The position numbers and the translations under genes are program-made. This document shows, piece after piece, positions 16,785 through 25,438 of a stretch of DNA of 64,000 bases. The notes under the pieces are model-generated. The model had not been told where the DNA came from and searched no databases. It saw only the letters and a program-made list of their open reading frames with translations. How positions within the stretch are numbered: the stretch's first letter is position 1; every line of letters begins with the position of its first letter. The stretch lies in assembly GCA_937930635.1 (NCBI GenBank), contig CALHCF010000017.1:1-64000 (forward strand), written 5' to 3'. The stretch comes from an uncultured Rhizobiaceae group bacterium. GTDB taxonomy: Bacteria > Pseudomonadota > Alphaproteobacteria > Rhizobiales > Rhizobiaceae.

Positions 16785-17627
16785 TCATAGGCCTCGCCAG
16801 AGTGCCCATTGTCTCCGCCATTGCGAAATCGGCGCCAGGTTATTGAAAACCTGATCAATGTTTTTCCTGCTCCGTTTAAGATAGAGGGGAGCCAGCGCCA
16901 GCGGCAGAAAAGCGGGGCGCACTTCTTGAGGCAACTGGCTGACCGCGGCTATCGCTTTGTGATAGTGGCCTTCAGCAAGATCGATCAGGTCGCGAACGAC
17001 GCCATGGTGGCTCTTTCCAACGGATGCAAGATAGTCAGCGCAGGAAAGGCCATTCTGTTCGAGAACGTCAACGGGAACAGGCACCTTTCCAGCAGCATGA
17101 CTGCGCGCCAGATTTTCAATGATTGAAATGACACCTGTGGTAACGCCAGCATGACCACTGGCATCAGCCAGTTTCGAATTTGCTTCAGCGCCCAGAATCA
17201 GAGCAGCCATCTGGAAAAGTACGGATCGGGTTTCTCCACACCAACCCTCCAACATCGACCCATCACCCATAGGATCGTTGTACAGTTCAAAAATATGGGC
17301 TTCCAGCTTCGCTTCCAGAGCGTTTGCGGGAAGATTGAATGTCGAGACGACACTTAACAGCGCACGCGCAAGCGGATGACCGGATGCTTCATCCGTTCGC
17401 TTACCAGCGATCACATCCGCCCACCATTGCAAGCGCACCTCTCCCGCCAACGGCTCACCGCCTGCCCAGGTGATGTTGGTGATTTCTACGTGAAATCCAT
17501 AGAGCACGTTTATTGCCGCGCGCACATTTTCTGGCAAAAGCAGCCCGGCTAGGTAGAAGTCCGGTGCGTTGTCACGCAACAAAGCCTGACAGTATTGCGC
17601 ATCGGTTTCTGTGACCGGCGTTGCCAA
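16785..17627 (-). CDS. Squalene/phytoene-synthase-fold protein lacking catalytic Asp motifs (NDUFAF6-like)
   Basis: 280-aa all-helical protein of the squalene/phytoene synthase superfamily (RAAINVLYGFHVEI, RLQWWADVI, HPLARAL). The two Asp-rich motifs that bind prenyl diphosphate-Mg2+ are missing: the first site reads FHVEITNI and the second lies in GVTTGVISIIENLAR. It is therefore unlikely to be an active terpene synthase and resembles the NDUFAF6 branch, whose mitochondrial member assists complex I assembly. It starts with TTG two bases after the stop of the Mth938-domain gene, the bacterial relative of NDUFAF3. No Shine-Dalgarno is visible, so translation is probably coupled. Confidence 0.8.
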   Translation of the reverse strand: MATPVTETDAQYCQALLRDNAPDFYLAGLLLPENVRAAINVLYGFHVEITNITWAGGEPLAGEVRLQWWADVIAGKRTDEASGHPLARALLSVVSTFNLPANALEAKLEAHIFELYNDPMGDGSMLEGWCGETRSVLFQMAALILGAEANSKLADASGHAGVTTGVISIIENLARSHAAGKVPVPVDVLEQNGLSCADYLASVGKSHHGVVRDLIDLAEGHYHKAIAAVSQLPQEVRPAFLPLALAPLYLKRSRKNIDQVFNNLAPISQWRRQWALWRGL

Positions 17628-17629
17628 GT

Positions 17630-18058
17630 CTAGTCAACAGCAAGTAGGGCTGCCCCCACTGCCCTTCCCTCAGCGAGCAGGACATTGAACGTTCTGGCCG
17701 CGGCTCCAGTGCTCATTGGGTCAGCCCGCATCCCCTTCTCGCCAAGAGCTTTACGAAGGCTGTCTGGCAAAGGCACAAGATCTGCCCCCGTACCAACAAG
17801 AACAATTTCGAGATCAGTTTCTTCAAGAACACGTTGAAAGGTCGACACACCAATCTCAGCCGGGCTTGTTGGCGACCATCCGTAAATGCCGCTTGGAAGA
17901 CACAGTATGCTGCCGCGATGTGACATCTCGGCAAAGCGAAAGCCACCATTCCCATACGTATCAACAGGAGCGCGTCCGGGAAAATGAGCAGGCTTGATTT
18001 CCATCCCTCGTGGCCCGGCGGCGGGTTTTATTTCGTCCACGACGGGAGCTTCCGGCAC
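17630..18058 (-). CDS. Mth938-like (DUF498) domain protein, NDUFAF3 relative
   Basis: Small 142-aa cytoplasmic protein of the Mth938 fold: GFRFAEMSHRGSILCLPSGIYGWSP, then EIVLVGTGADLVPLPDSLRKAL and a C-terminal MSTGAAARTFNVLLAEGRAVGAALLAV. The human homologue NDUFAF3 is a complex I assembly factor; the bacterial role is not settled. It begins with GTG directly after the secDF stop and is followed two bases later by the phytoene-synthase-like gene, so all are one leftward operon with yajC and secDF. The combination suggests a role in assembling or inserting membrane complexes. Confidence 0.88.
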   Translation of the reverse strand: MPEAPVVDEIKPAAGPRGMEIKPAHFPGRAPVDTYGNGGFRFAEMSHRGSILCLPSGIYGWSPTSPAEIGVSTFQRVLEETDLEIVLVGTGADLVPLPDSLRKALGEKGMRADPMSTGAAARTFNVLLAEGRAVGAALLAVD

Positions 18059-20638
18059 TTACTGAACTTCCTGCGCTTCCTGACCGATATAAGGCGACGG
18101 GTCATCACGATCCATCGCGCCAGGACGCAGCTTGAACAGAATGAGCACCGGCGCCGCAATGAATATCGACGAGTAAGTACCCACAAGAACACCAAAAATC
18201 ATTGCAAAGGTGAACCCGCGCAACACCTCACCACCAAGGAAATACAAGGCAAACAAAGCGAGCAATGTCGTCACCGAAGTCAAGACTGTGCGTGACAGCG
18301 TGTCGTTGATCGACATATCAAGCAGTTCGTTGATGGGCTTTTTCTTGTATTTTCGCAGATTCTCTCGAATCCGGTCATAGACCACCACCGTATCGTTGAG
18401 CGAGTAGCCAACGATGGTCAAAATCGCAGCAATGGATGATAGCGAAAACTCCAGCTGCAGGACGGCAAACATCCCTATCGTTAAAATAACGTCGTGCATG
18501 GTCGCCAACACGGCACCGAGCGCAAACTGCCACTCAAAACGGAACCAGATATAGACCATGATCGCCAACAGCGAAACGATAACGGCGATCGTTCCCGCTC
18601 TTGCCAGTTCTCCCGACACGGTAGGCCCGACAACTTCCTGTCGCCGGAACTCATGGTCGCCATCCATAGCAGCACGCACCTTGGCAAGGGCGCTTTGTTC
18701 CGCATTGTCCCCGCCCTGCTGACTTTCGATGCGGATCAACAATTCATCGGGTGCACCAAACTCCTGAACCTGCACATCGCCCAGGTTGAGATCGGAGAGC
18801 CGACTGCGAACATCGGACAAATCTGCCTTGGCCGTTTGGGAACGATATTCGATAAGCGTTCCGCCCCTGAAGTCGATGCCATAGTTGAGATTGATCGCAA
18901 CAAACATCACCAGCGAACCAATCAACAAAAGGGACGAGATCGGGAACGAGAGCTTCCTGAAAATCATGAACTTGAACGTTGTAGCAGCCGGCACCAGACG
19001 GAACAGCCCGTTCGGCAATTCCTTGGGTTTTTGCCAGCGGAGCCACAGCGACATCATCAGACGTGTCAGCGTGAAGGCCGTGAAAACGGAAGTCAAAATA
19101 CCAACCGCAAGCGTTACAGCGAAGCCACGAATTGGGCCTGACCCCAGATAGAACAGAATACAGGCTGCAATCAGCGTGGTGATATTGGCGTCAAGGATGG
19201 TCGCCATCGCTTGCCTGAAGCCTGTATCGATAGCCTGAACCAGTGAACGCCCATTGCGTCTCTCTTCACGAATACGCTCATAGATAAGCACGTTGGCATC
19301 CACCGCCATGCCCATTGTCAAGACGATACCTGCAATACCCGGCAAGGTCAGCGTCGCCCCGATAAACGACAAGACGCCCATGATCAGCACAATGTTCACA
19401 AAAAGCGCAGCGTTGGCGATGATGCCCAGCGACCCGTAAGCCATCAGCATGAAGATGATGACCAGAACACCGGCAACGATAGAAGCAGACTGGCCAGCTT
19501 CAATTGAATCAAGGCCAAGCCCTGGCCCAACTGTCCGTTCTTCAACAAAGGAAATGTCAGCCGGCAACGCACCAGCGCGCATCAAAACAGCCAGTTCATT
19601 GGCCGTTTCAGCCGTAAAACTGCCAGAAATCTGACCGGACCCACCGCATATTGCGTCCCGGATAACCGGGGCAGAAATGGATGTCTTATCCAAAACAATG
19701 GCGAAACGACTGCCAATATTGTTGGAAGAAATTGTACAGAAACGCTTCGAGGCTTTGGTGTTGAAGCGGAACGTCACAATTGGTTCGTTGGTGCGGTGAT
19801 CAAAGCCCTGCTGAGCATCGTTTAGGTCTTCACCACTGATCTCAACCTTCTTCTTGATAAGAACATTGGGCTCGCCACTTTCCGGCTCCGATGTTTCGAC
19901 AACCAAAGACCCGACAGGAGGTCGGTTGGACAGTGCATCAGACGCACTCATGGTCTCATCGACCATATGGAAACCAAGCTTGGCAGTCGTTCCAATCCGA
20001 CGTTTCAGGGCCTCGGGATCATCCGCCCCCGGTACTTGCACGATTACCCGATCCACACCCTGTCTCTGGATGATTGGCTCCGTCGTACCAAACTCGTCCA
20101 CGCGGCGACGAATGACCTCAATTGACTGGGAAACTGCGGCGCGCAAACGCTCATCGATTCCCTCTTCAGTCAAAGTGTATTCAAGGATGGTTGGAGATGG
20201 TTCGCTCTGCTCGACCTCAACAATACCCAATCCGCCCAGCAGCGTTCCTGTTGAGCTGACAGGTTCCAGCAAGGTGCGCAGTCGTTCCTTGGCCTGATCG
20301 GCATCTTCCGCCTTCAGCAGCCGGACGGTAACTTTTGTATCTTTGCCGCTTATCCCGCCGTACCCAATAGGGGCACCCTGTTCGCGGTCGCGCATAAAGG
20401 TACGGATATCGCTGACAAGCGTCTCAAGCCGTTCGGAGACGATGTCCGACCGTTCGATCTTGACTTGCAAATGCACACCGCCCTGCAAGTCCAACCCAAG
20501 GGAAACCTTGCTCTTCGGCATCCAGTCGGGCAGCGCCTTGAGCGTATTTTCAGAAAGCAGATTAGGCGCTGCCAGAAAGAAACCGATTGACACGGCAAAC
20601 AGAATTGAAACGATTTTCCAGCGCGAAAAGTGCAGCAT
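18059..20638 (-). CDS. secDF: Protein translocase SecDF, fused SecD and SecF
   Basis: Inner-membrane accessory of the Sec translocon that pulls exported proteins through using the proton gradient. At 859 aa it is a SecD–SecF fusion: first helix (WKIVSILFAVSIGFFLAAPNLL), SecD motif LGLDLQGGVHL, periplasmic P1 domain, a six-helix half with GMAVDANVLIYERIREE and TLIAACILFYLGSGPIRGFAVTL, then the SecF half with YGIDFRGGTLIEYR, VGYSLNDTVVVYDRIREN and TLLALFALYFLGGEVLRGF. The fused form is usual in Rhizobiales. It lies 35 bp downstream of yajC and immediately upstream of the Mth938-domain gene. Confidence 0.97.
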   Translation of the reverse strand: MLHFSRWKIVSILFAVSIGFFLAAPNLLSENTLKALPDWMPKSKVSLGLDLQGGVHLQVKIERSDIVSERLETLVSDIRTFMRDREQGAPIGYGGISGKDTKVTVRLLKAEDADQAKERLRTLLEPVSSTGTLLGGLGIVEVEQSEPSPTILEYTLTEEGIDERLRAAVSQSIEVIRRRVDEFGTTEPIIQRQGVDRVIVQVPGADDPEALKRRIGTTAKLGFHMVDETMSASDALSNRPPVGSLVVETSEPESGEPNVLIKKKVEISGEDLNDAQQGFDHRTNEPIVTFRFNTKASKRFCTISSNNIGSRFAIVLDKTSISAPVIRDAICGGSGQISGSFTAETANELAVLMRAGALPADISFVEERTVGPGLGLDSIEAGQSASIVAGVLVIIFMLMAYGSLGIIANAALFVNIVLIMGVLSFIGATLTLPGIAGIVLTMGMAVDANVLIYERIREERRNGRSLVQAIDTGFRQAMATILDANITTLIAACILFYLGSGPIRGFAVTLAVGILTSVFTAFTLTRLMMSLWLRWQKPKELPNGLFRLVPAATTFKFMIFRKLSFPISSLLLIGSLVMFVAINLNYGIDFRGGTLIEYRSQTAKADLSDVRSRLSDLNLGDVQVQEFGAPDELLIRIESQQGGDNAEQSALAKVRAAMDGDHEFRRQEVVGPTVSGELARAGTIAVIVSLLAIMVYIWFRFEWQFALGAVLATMHDVILTIGMFAVLQLEFSLSSIAAILTIVGYSLNDTVVVYDRIRENLRKYKKKPINELLDMSINDTLSRTVLTSVTTLLALFALYFLGGEVLRGFTFAMIFGVLVGTYSSIFIAAPVLILFKLRPGAMDRDDPSPYIGQEAQEVQ

Positions 20639-20673
20639 AAGTCAGGTTTTCCCTTGGAAGTCGACAGTCGAAA

Positions 20674-21075
20674 TTAAGTCGACTTCTTTGCTTTGGCGGT
20701 TTTTGCAGTCTTGGTTGATGCACTCTTGGTCGATTTTGCAGGAGCATCAGCGGCTTTGACCGGCTCACCTTTGACCCTCACATCCGCAATATGACCACGC
20801 ACAACGCGAACTTTAACATCAGGTGCGATTTGAACTTCAACCTCGGTGTCATCTATCACTTTGGTCACTTTGCCAACAACGCCGCCGCCCGTAACGATCG
20901 TGTCATTGCGCCGGATATTGGAGAGCATTTCCTCACGGGCTTTCATCTGCTGACGCTGTGGCCTTAGGACCAGAAAATACATGATGGCGCCGATCGCCAG
21001 CATCATCGGCAGGATTTCCAGAAGTGCTCCTCCGCCGCCGCCTGCACTTTGTGCGTAAGCCGGTGTAATAAACAT
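20674..21075 (-). CDS. yajC: Preprotein translocase subunit YajC
   Basis: Single-pass membrane partner of SecDF. The 133-aa protein has a short N-terminus with a possible signal (MFITPAYAQSAGGGGG), one membrane helix (EILPMMLAIGAIMYFLVL), the conserved RPQRQQMKAREEMLSNIRRNDTIVTGGG and GKVTKV. The tail beyond ~115 is a low-complexity Lys/Thr/Ser/Ala stretch (KSTKSASTKTAKTAKAKK), longer than in E. coli YajC. GGGGAAAA precedes the ATG. First gene of the leftward yajC–secDF–Mth938–phytoene-synthase-like operon; divergent from the DUF815 ATPase gene. Confidence 0.95.
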   Translation of the reverse strand: MFITPAYAQSAGGGGGALLEILPMMLAIGAIMYFLVLRPQRQQMKAREEMLSNIRRNDTIVTGGGVVGKVTKVIDDTEVEVQIAPDVKVRVVRGHIADVRVKGEPVKAADAPAKSTKSASTKTAKTAKAKKST

Positions 21076-21284
21076 AATTTTCCCCTTGAGCGCACGGTCA
21101 GGGCAAACGACTCATCTGCCAAAAAAACCGCATTCAAAACTTTGCGCAAATATAGTGATGCCTCACCGCATTGCAACAAGAAGTGAAAGCATCAAGCCAC
21201 CCAAACCGGTTTGTTGCCAGGCATTCTTCCCTTGCGACCCACTGCATGTTAGCAGCTTTCGAGATCGACCCGCGAAACACTGTC

Positions 21285-22166
21285 ATGACCCGTCATTCTA
21301 CAGACCCCATCACCCTTTTGAACGACAAGCTGGACAGGCTGACCGCACTCGTGGAACGTGCCGTACCCGCCGCTGCGCCACCTCTGGATCTGAACGCAGC
21401 AGAGGCCTTTGTCTGGCATGCTGATACGAAGTGGCTGCAACCGGTTGCGAAGGTCAACCGGGTTGAAATGGTGCTGCTGAAAGGCATTGATGACGTGCGT
21501 GATCTTCTCATGGAAAACACCCGGCGCTTTGCCGACGGTGCCTCGGCCAACAACGCCCTTTTGTGGGGTGCACGAGGCATGGGGAAATCGTCTCTGGTCA
21601 AGGCTGCTCATGCGACAATTCTTGCAGAAACCAACGCTTCGCCGCCGCTCAAACTGGTGGAAATTCACCGCGAAGACATCGACAGCCTGCCCGACCTGCT
21701 TGCCAAATTACGCAACACAAACAAGAGGTTCATCCTCTTTTGCGATGATCTTTCGTTTGATCATGACGACACATCCTACAAGTCTTTGAAGGCTGCGCTT
21801 GATGGCGGGGTGGAAGGTCGCCCGGAAAATGTCATCTTCTATGCCACCTCAAACCGCCGTCATCTGCTGCCGCGCGATATGATAGAAAACGAACGCTCAA
21901 CGGCCATCACGCCCGGCGAAGCTGTCGAAGAGAAAGTCTCTCTGTCAGACCGTTTTGGCCTCTGGTTGGGCTTTCATAAATGCAGTCAGGACGACTATCT
22001 GGCCATGGTTGACGGTTATCTGGACCATTTTGACCTGCGTCAGGGGCTTGATGACGTTCGTCAGGAAGCCCTTGAATGGTCGACAACGCGCGGAAGCCGG
22101 TCCGGACGCGTTGCCTGGCAATTTGTCGTCGACCTTGCCGGCCGTCTTGGAAGATCGCTCGATTAG
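21285..22166 (+). CDS. DUF815 AAA+-type ATP-binding protein
   Basis: Predicted cytoplasmic P-loop ATPase of 293 aa. Walker A is LLWGARGMGKSSLVKA; Walker B is RFILFCDDLSFDHDD; a sensor-like ATSNRRHLLPRDM follows, then FGLWLGFHKCSQDDYL. The DUF815 family is widespread but its cellular role is not established. The start is uncertain: ATG at 21285 fits family N-termini best, with in-frame ATG at 21246 and TTG at 21171 as alternatives, none with a clear ribosome-binding site. It stops one base before the stop of the convergent LysM/M23 gene. Confidence 0.85.
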   Translation: MTRHSTDPITLLNDKLDRLTALVERAVPAAAPPLDLNAAEAFVWHADTKWLQPVAKVNRVEMVLLKGIDDVRDLLMENTRRFADGASANNALLWGARGMGKSSLVKAAHATILAETNASPPLKLVEIHREDIDSLPDLLAKLRNTNKRFILFCDDLSFDHDDTSYKSLKAALDGGVEGRPENVIFYATSNRRHLLPRDMIENERSTAITPGEAVEEKVSLSDRFGLWLGFHKCSQDDYLAMVDGYLDHFDLRQGLDDVRQEALEWSTTRGSRSGRVAWQFVVDLAGRLGRSLD

Positions 22167-22167
22167 A

Positions 22168-23886
22168 TCAGCGGCTGAGATAGCGCAGTGGATTGACCGG
22201 ATTTGAATCCTTGCGCAGCTCAAAATGCAATTTCGGCACGGTTGCATTGCCGGTACGCCCGGATTTCGCAATCACCTGACCGCGTCGCACTTTATCCCCG
22301 CGCTTCACCATGGTCGCGCTCGCATGCGCATAGGCAGAAACCCATCCCCCATCATGGCTGAGCAATACGAGCTTACCGAAATCTTCCAATTCCGCGCCGG
22401 AATAAATGACTGTTCCGTTTTCACTCGCTTTAATGGGCGTGCCTTCTGGTACAGAAATATCGATCCCGTCATTGGCCCCGCCATTCAAACGTTCACCAAA
22501 TTTCACGATGACCCGGCCTCGGGCCGGCCAGCGAAACTCTCTGGAACTGGTTTTGGCTGGAGTTGAAATTTTTTCCTTTGCCCGGCTGGCAATGGTAACC
22601 GACTGTTCCGCCGTAGTTACCTTTTGACTGGCTTTCCCGGCTCCAATTGTCTTGGCGGGAATACTGCCGGTCGTAACAGCATCAACGACCTGTTTTGCGG
22701 GCTTTTCTTCCTCGGCCTTCACAACGCGAACCGTTTTGTCACCGACTGGAATAATCAAATCTTGACCGACGCGGATCAGGTTTCCTGAAATGCCGTTCGC
22801 CTGCCGGATTGCATCAGCGCTCGAACCATGACGGCGAGCAATTGCGCGAAGGGTATCACCAGACTGAACGGTGTAACCGCCACCCTGACGCGACACTGGC
22901 TCTGCCTTGACCGCAACCTTCGGCGCCTTATCTTCTTCAGGCTTATCCGCAGGCTTTTGTGAAACAACAGACTCCACCGGCTTGAGCACCTGCTTGGCGC
23001 GTTTGCTTGGTATCGCCAAACGTCCCTGGCGCGCTTCACCCTGAAACCCGCGCGACGAACGCGATGCTTTGGTTGTTGGATCATTGTCAGGAGCCGAAAC
23101 CTTTGCACTCGCCCCATAGGTATAGGTCGGGATGAGCACCTTGCTACCCGCAGCAAGGCCATCAGAATCGGCCATCGAATTTGCCGCCCTTATGGCTTTG
23201 ACAGGCACGCCATAGCGGCGCGAAAGATTATAGAGCGTTTCACCAGAACGGACTGATACCCAGGTTCCCTTGGAACCATCCCAGCCAACAACAGGCTTTT
23301 TAGCAGCAGGCTTTGGCTGACCGGTAGCGACAACACCTGAAGCATCCTCAGTCACGGGTTTTGCAACGGCTCGCACTTCAGGCTTCGGCGGAGGAGTTGG
23401 CTGCGATCGGACCGAGCCTGTGACGATGTCGTCTTCTCCAACAACCTTCAATTTTGTGGCCGCACCCTGACGCGGCTTCAAAACGATGGCCCCGTCCTGA
23501 CGAGGCGCAGCAGTGACCACTTTCTGCTCTGCTTGCTCATAACCATCAGAAACAGAAGTTGCCGGTGCCGCCGACAGAGGGGCACGTGCTACCGCGGGCG
23601 CAAGCGGTTGGGCAGTGACTTTTGGATAAGAGGTCCCCTGAGATGCGCGAACAACACCACCGCGCTGCACATTCTGACGAGCAACATCGCCAGGATAGGG
23701 TTGAGCCGTCTGTTTGCCACCATGGATAATTGCGTGTTGGTTCGACGTGAGCGACGACTGGGTGGACAATGCATCTTCAAAGCGGATTGCATCATTGCTG
23801 CACCCTGCAACAAGAATGCTCAAAGCAAGCAAAACCGGGGTATTCGAAATTGCCTGCAAACGCGAAGCATTGACTTTGGTACGCAT
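22168..23886 (-). CDS. Lipoprotein with two LysM domains and degenerate M23 (LytM) domain; NlpD/DipM-like
   Basis: Envelope protein of 572 aa that probably binds peptidoglycan and activates cell-separation amidases. It has a lipoprotein signal with lipobox ILVAGC, two LysM domains (GETLYNLSRRYGVPVKAIRAAN; SGDTLRAIARRHGSSADAIRQAN) joined by Lys/Pro/Ala-rich linkers, and a C-terminal LytM fold. The zinc-site residues of active LytM enzymes are altered: NDGIDI replaces the HxxxD-type start (Asn for His) and PKLHFELR has Lys in place of the first His of HxH. E. coli NlpD is degenerate in the same way. The nlpD–pcm–surE order is conserved here. A CtrA-like box lies 54 bp before the ATG. Confidence 0.9.
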   Translation of the reverse strand: MRTKVNASRLQAISNTPVLLALSILVAGCSNDAIRFEDALSTQSSLTSNQHAIIHGGKQTAQPYPGDVARQNVQRGGVVRASQGTSYPKVTAQPLAPAVARAPLSAAPATSVSDGYEQAEQKVVTAAPRQDGAIVLKPRQGAATKLKVVGEDDIVTGSVRSQPTPPPKPEVRAVAKPVTEDASGVVATGQPKPAAKKPVVGWDGSKGTWVSVRSGETLYNLSRRYGVPVKAIRAANSMADSDGLAAGSKVLIPTYTYGASAKVSAPDNDPTTKASRSSRGFQGEARQGRLAIPSKRAKQVLKPVESVVSQKPADKPEEDKAPKVAVKAEPVSRQGGGYTVQSGDTLRAIARRHGSSADAIRQANGISGNLIRVGQDLIIPVGDKTVRVVKAEEEKPAKQVVDAVTTGSIPAKTIGAGKASQKVTTAEQSVTIASRAKEKISTPAKTSSREFRWPARGRVIVKFGERLNGGANDGIDISVPEGTPIKASENGTVIYSGAELEDFGKLVLLSHDGGWVSAYAHASATMVKRGDKVRRGQVIAKSGRTGNATVPKLHFELRKDSNPVNPLRYLSR

Positions 23887-23939
23887 AACTTACCCACAAA
23901 CGACACTAATTACGTGCCGATCATTAAGACTTATCAACC

Positions 23940-23954
23940 TTAATTCGCGGTTAA
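23940..23954 (-). promoter_or_regulatory. Putative CtrA binding site upstream of the LysM/M23 gene
   Basis: TTAA, seven bases, TTAA at 23940–23954, the exact spacing of the CtrA full site of Caulobacter and rhizobia. It lies in the 108-bp gap between the pcm stop and the LysM/M23 start, 54 bp before the latter, where a promoter would be. The pattern is direct; CtrA control is inference, and AT-rich chance matches do occur. Confidence 0.5.
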
Positions 23955-23994
23955 GCGGACTGACGAAATTGTTTTGCGGCGATCGGAGACCCGA

Positions 23995-24663
23995 TTAAGT
24001 TGACGTTGCGACACCTTGTTCAAACGCGCCAAAGCGAGCCGGGAACAGATCCTCACGTTCAAACCGGCTGCCAATTTTTGTCAGCTTGACCACCATTTGC
24101 TCCTGCAAAGGCTCCCCGATGGCTGTAATCACAACCCCATTGGCGACCAGACTTGGCAAAAGCCCGCGCGGTGTTTCCGGGTAGGCAAGCTGCGCAATGA
24201 TGCGGTCATAGAGCCCCTGCCCGCCAATTCCGGGTTTGTTTTGCAAGTCGCTGCCATCTGCTTGCGAAAAGCTGACATTGGTGCGGCCCAGGCGTTCAAG
24301 CTTTTCGGCGGCAGCTTTCAGGAGGGTCTTGTAGCGATCAACGGTATGAACCTTTTTGGCCAACGCAGACAGCAACCCTGTCTGAAACCCGCTACCGGTA
24401 CCAATCTCCAAAACCGCCTGCGACTTTTCAAGAGAAAGCGCCTGAACCATTTGAACTGTTAAATCAGGTGGCCCCATAGTCTGACCGCAGGCAATCGGCA
24501 GGCTTCTTTCCTGCCATGCCATCTCAAAATGCTCCACCGGAACAAACATTTCATGAGGCGTCTCTTCAACAGCCTTGAGAATTCGGTCCGAAATGCCTGC
24601 GCCCCGCAGACGCAGCAAGAAACTCATGACACCGCGATCTTCTGTTTGATCATCACCCTGCAA
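23995..24663 (-). CDS. pcm: Protein-L-isoaspartate O-methyltransferase
   Basis: Repairs isoaspartyl residues in aged proteins by SAM-dependent methylation. The 222-aa protein shows the N-terminal helix region ISDRILKAVEETPHEMFVP, the substrate loop IACGQTMGPPDLTVQMVQAL, SAM motif I VLEIGTGSGFQTGLLS and DRIIAQLAYPETP. The TTG at 24663 is chosen because GGAG lies 7 nt before it and the N-terminus then has the family length; an ATG 12 codons in is the alternative. It starts one base after the surE stop, and the LysM/M23 gene follows after 108 bp. Confidence 0.95.
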   Translation of the reverse strand: MQGDDQTEDRGVMSFLLRLRGAGISDRILKAVEETPHEMFVPVEHFEMAWQERSLPIACGQTMGPPDLTVQMVQALSLEKSQAVLEIGTGSGFQTGLLSALAKKVHTVDRYKTLLKAAAEKLERLGRTNVSFSQADGSDLQNKPGIGGQGLYDRIIAQLAYPETPRGLLPSLVANGVVITAIGEPLQEQMVVKLTKIGSRFEREDLFPARFGAFEQGVATST

Positions 24664-24664
24664 G

Positions 24665-25438
24665 TCAGTTCTCCAGACTGGCGTTCAGCGTTTCAAGCCA
24701 TGCATGATTGGTCATGTCCATTCGCACAGGAGTGACGGCAATGCGGTTTTCATGCAACGCGTCAATGTCCGTTCCCGGTTGCGAATGAGGCTGATCACCG
24801 ATGAACTCAAGCCAGTAATAATGCACCCCGCGCCTGTCTGTGCGCTTGTCTATGCCAAGGCCATGCTCAAACTTGCCCTGACGTGTCACCACCGTATCGA
24901 CAATTTCTTCCGTTTTGCAATTGGGAAAGTTCACGTTGATAAGCGTATCCTTTGGGAAATCCAACTTGATCAGACGCTTCAACAACTCCGGCGCTGCCGT
25001 GCGCGCGGTGTTCCAGGGCACAGACCGGTGATGGTCGAAATTGTAGGCCTGCGACAGGGCAATTGAGCGAATACCCAAAAGCGCCCCTTCCATGGCCCCG
25101 GCGACAGTGCCCGAATAGGTGATGTAGTCGCCAATATTTTGACCCGCGTTGACGCCCGAAAGCACAAGATCAACCGGAACTCCATCACCACCACCCACCA
25201 GGTGTCGAATTCCCATGATAACACAATCGGTTGGCGTTCCAGTGACAGCGTAGGTCTTTTCACGGACCTTACGGGCCCGCAACGGGTGGCTCAGTGTCAG
25301 CGAATGGGCCAGCCCGCTCTGATCCGTCTCCGGCGCGACAATCCAGATATCATCGGAAAGCGTGCGCGCAATCTCTTCGAGAACCTCAAGCCCGTGGGCA
25401 TGGATACCATCATCATTGGTGAGAAGGATACGCATCAT
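24665..25438 (-). CDS. surE: 5'/3'-nucleotidase SurE
   Basis: Divalent-metal nucleotidase/polyphosphatase. The 257-aa protein starts with the metal-binding [16 protein letters not shown] (the DD pair), followed by [17 protein letters not shown], the Ser/Asn residues of [28 protein letters not shown] and a C-terminal [19 protein letters not shown]. Its ATG overlaps the serS stop (ATGA), and pcm starts one base after its own stop, so serS–surE–pcm is a tightly coupled leftward unit. Confidence 0.97.
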   Translation of the reverse strand: MMRILLTNDDGIHAHGLEVLEEIARTLSDDIWIVAPETDQSGLAHSLTLSHPLRARKVREKTYAVTGTPTDCVIMGIRHLVGGGDGVPVDLVLSGVNAGQNIGDYITYSGTVAGAMEGALLGIRSIALSQAYNFDHHRSVPWNTARTAAPELLKRLIKLDFPKDTLINVNFPNCKTEEIVDTVVTRQGKFEHGLGIDKRTDRRGVHYYWLEFIGDQPHSQPGTDIDALHENRIAVTPVRMDMTNHAWLETLNASLEN

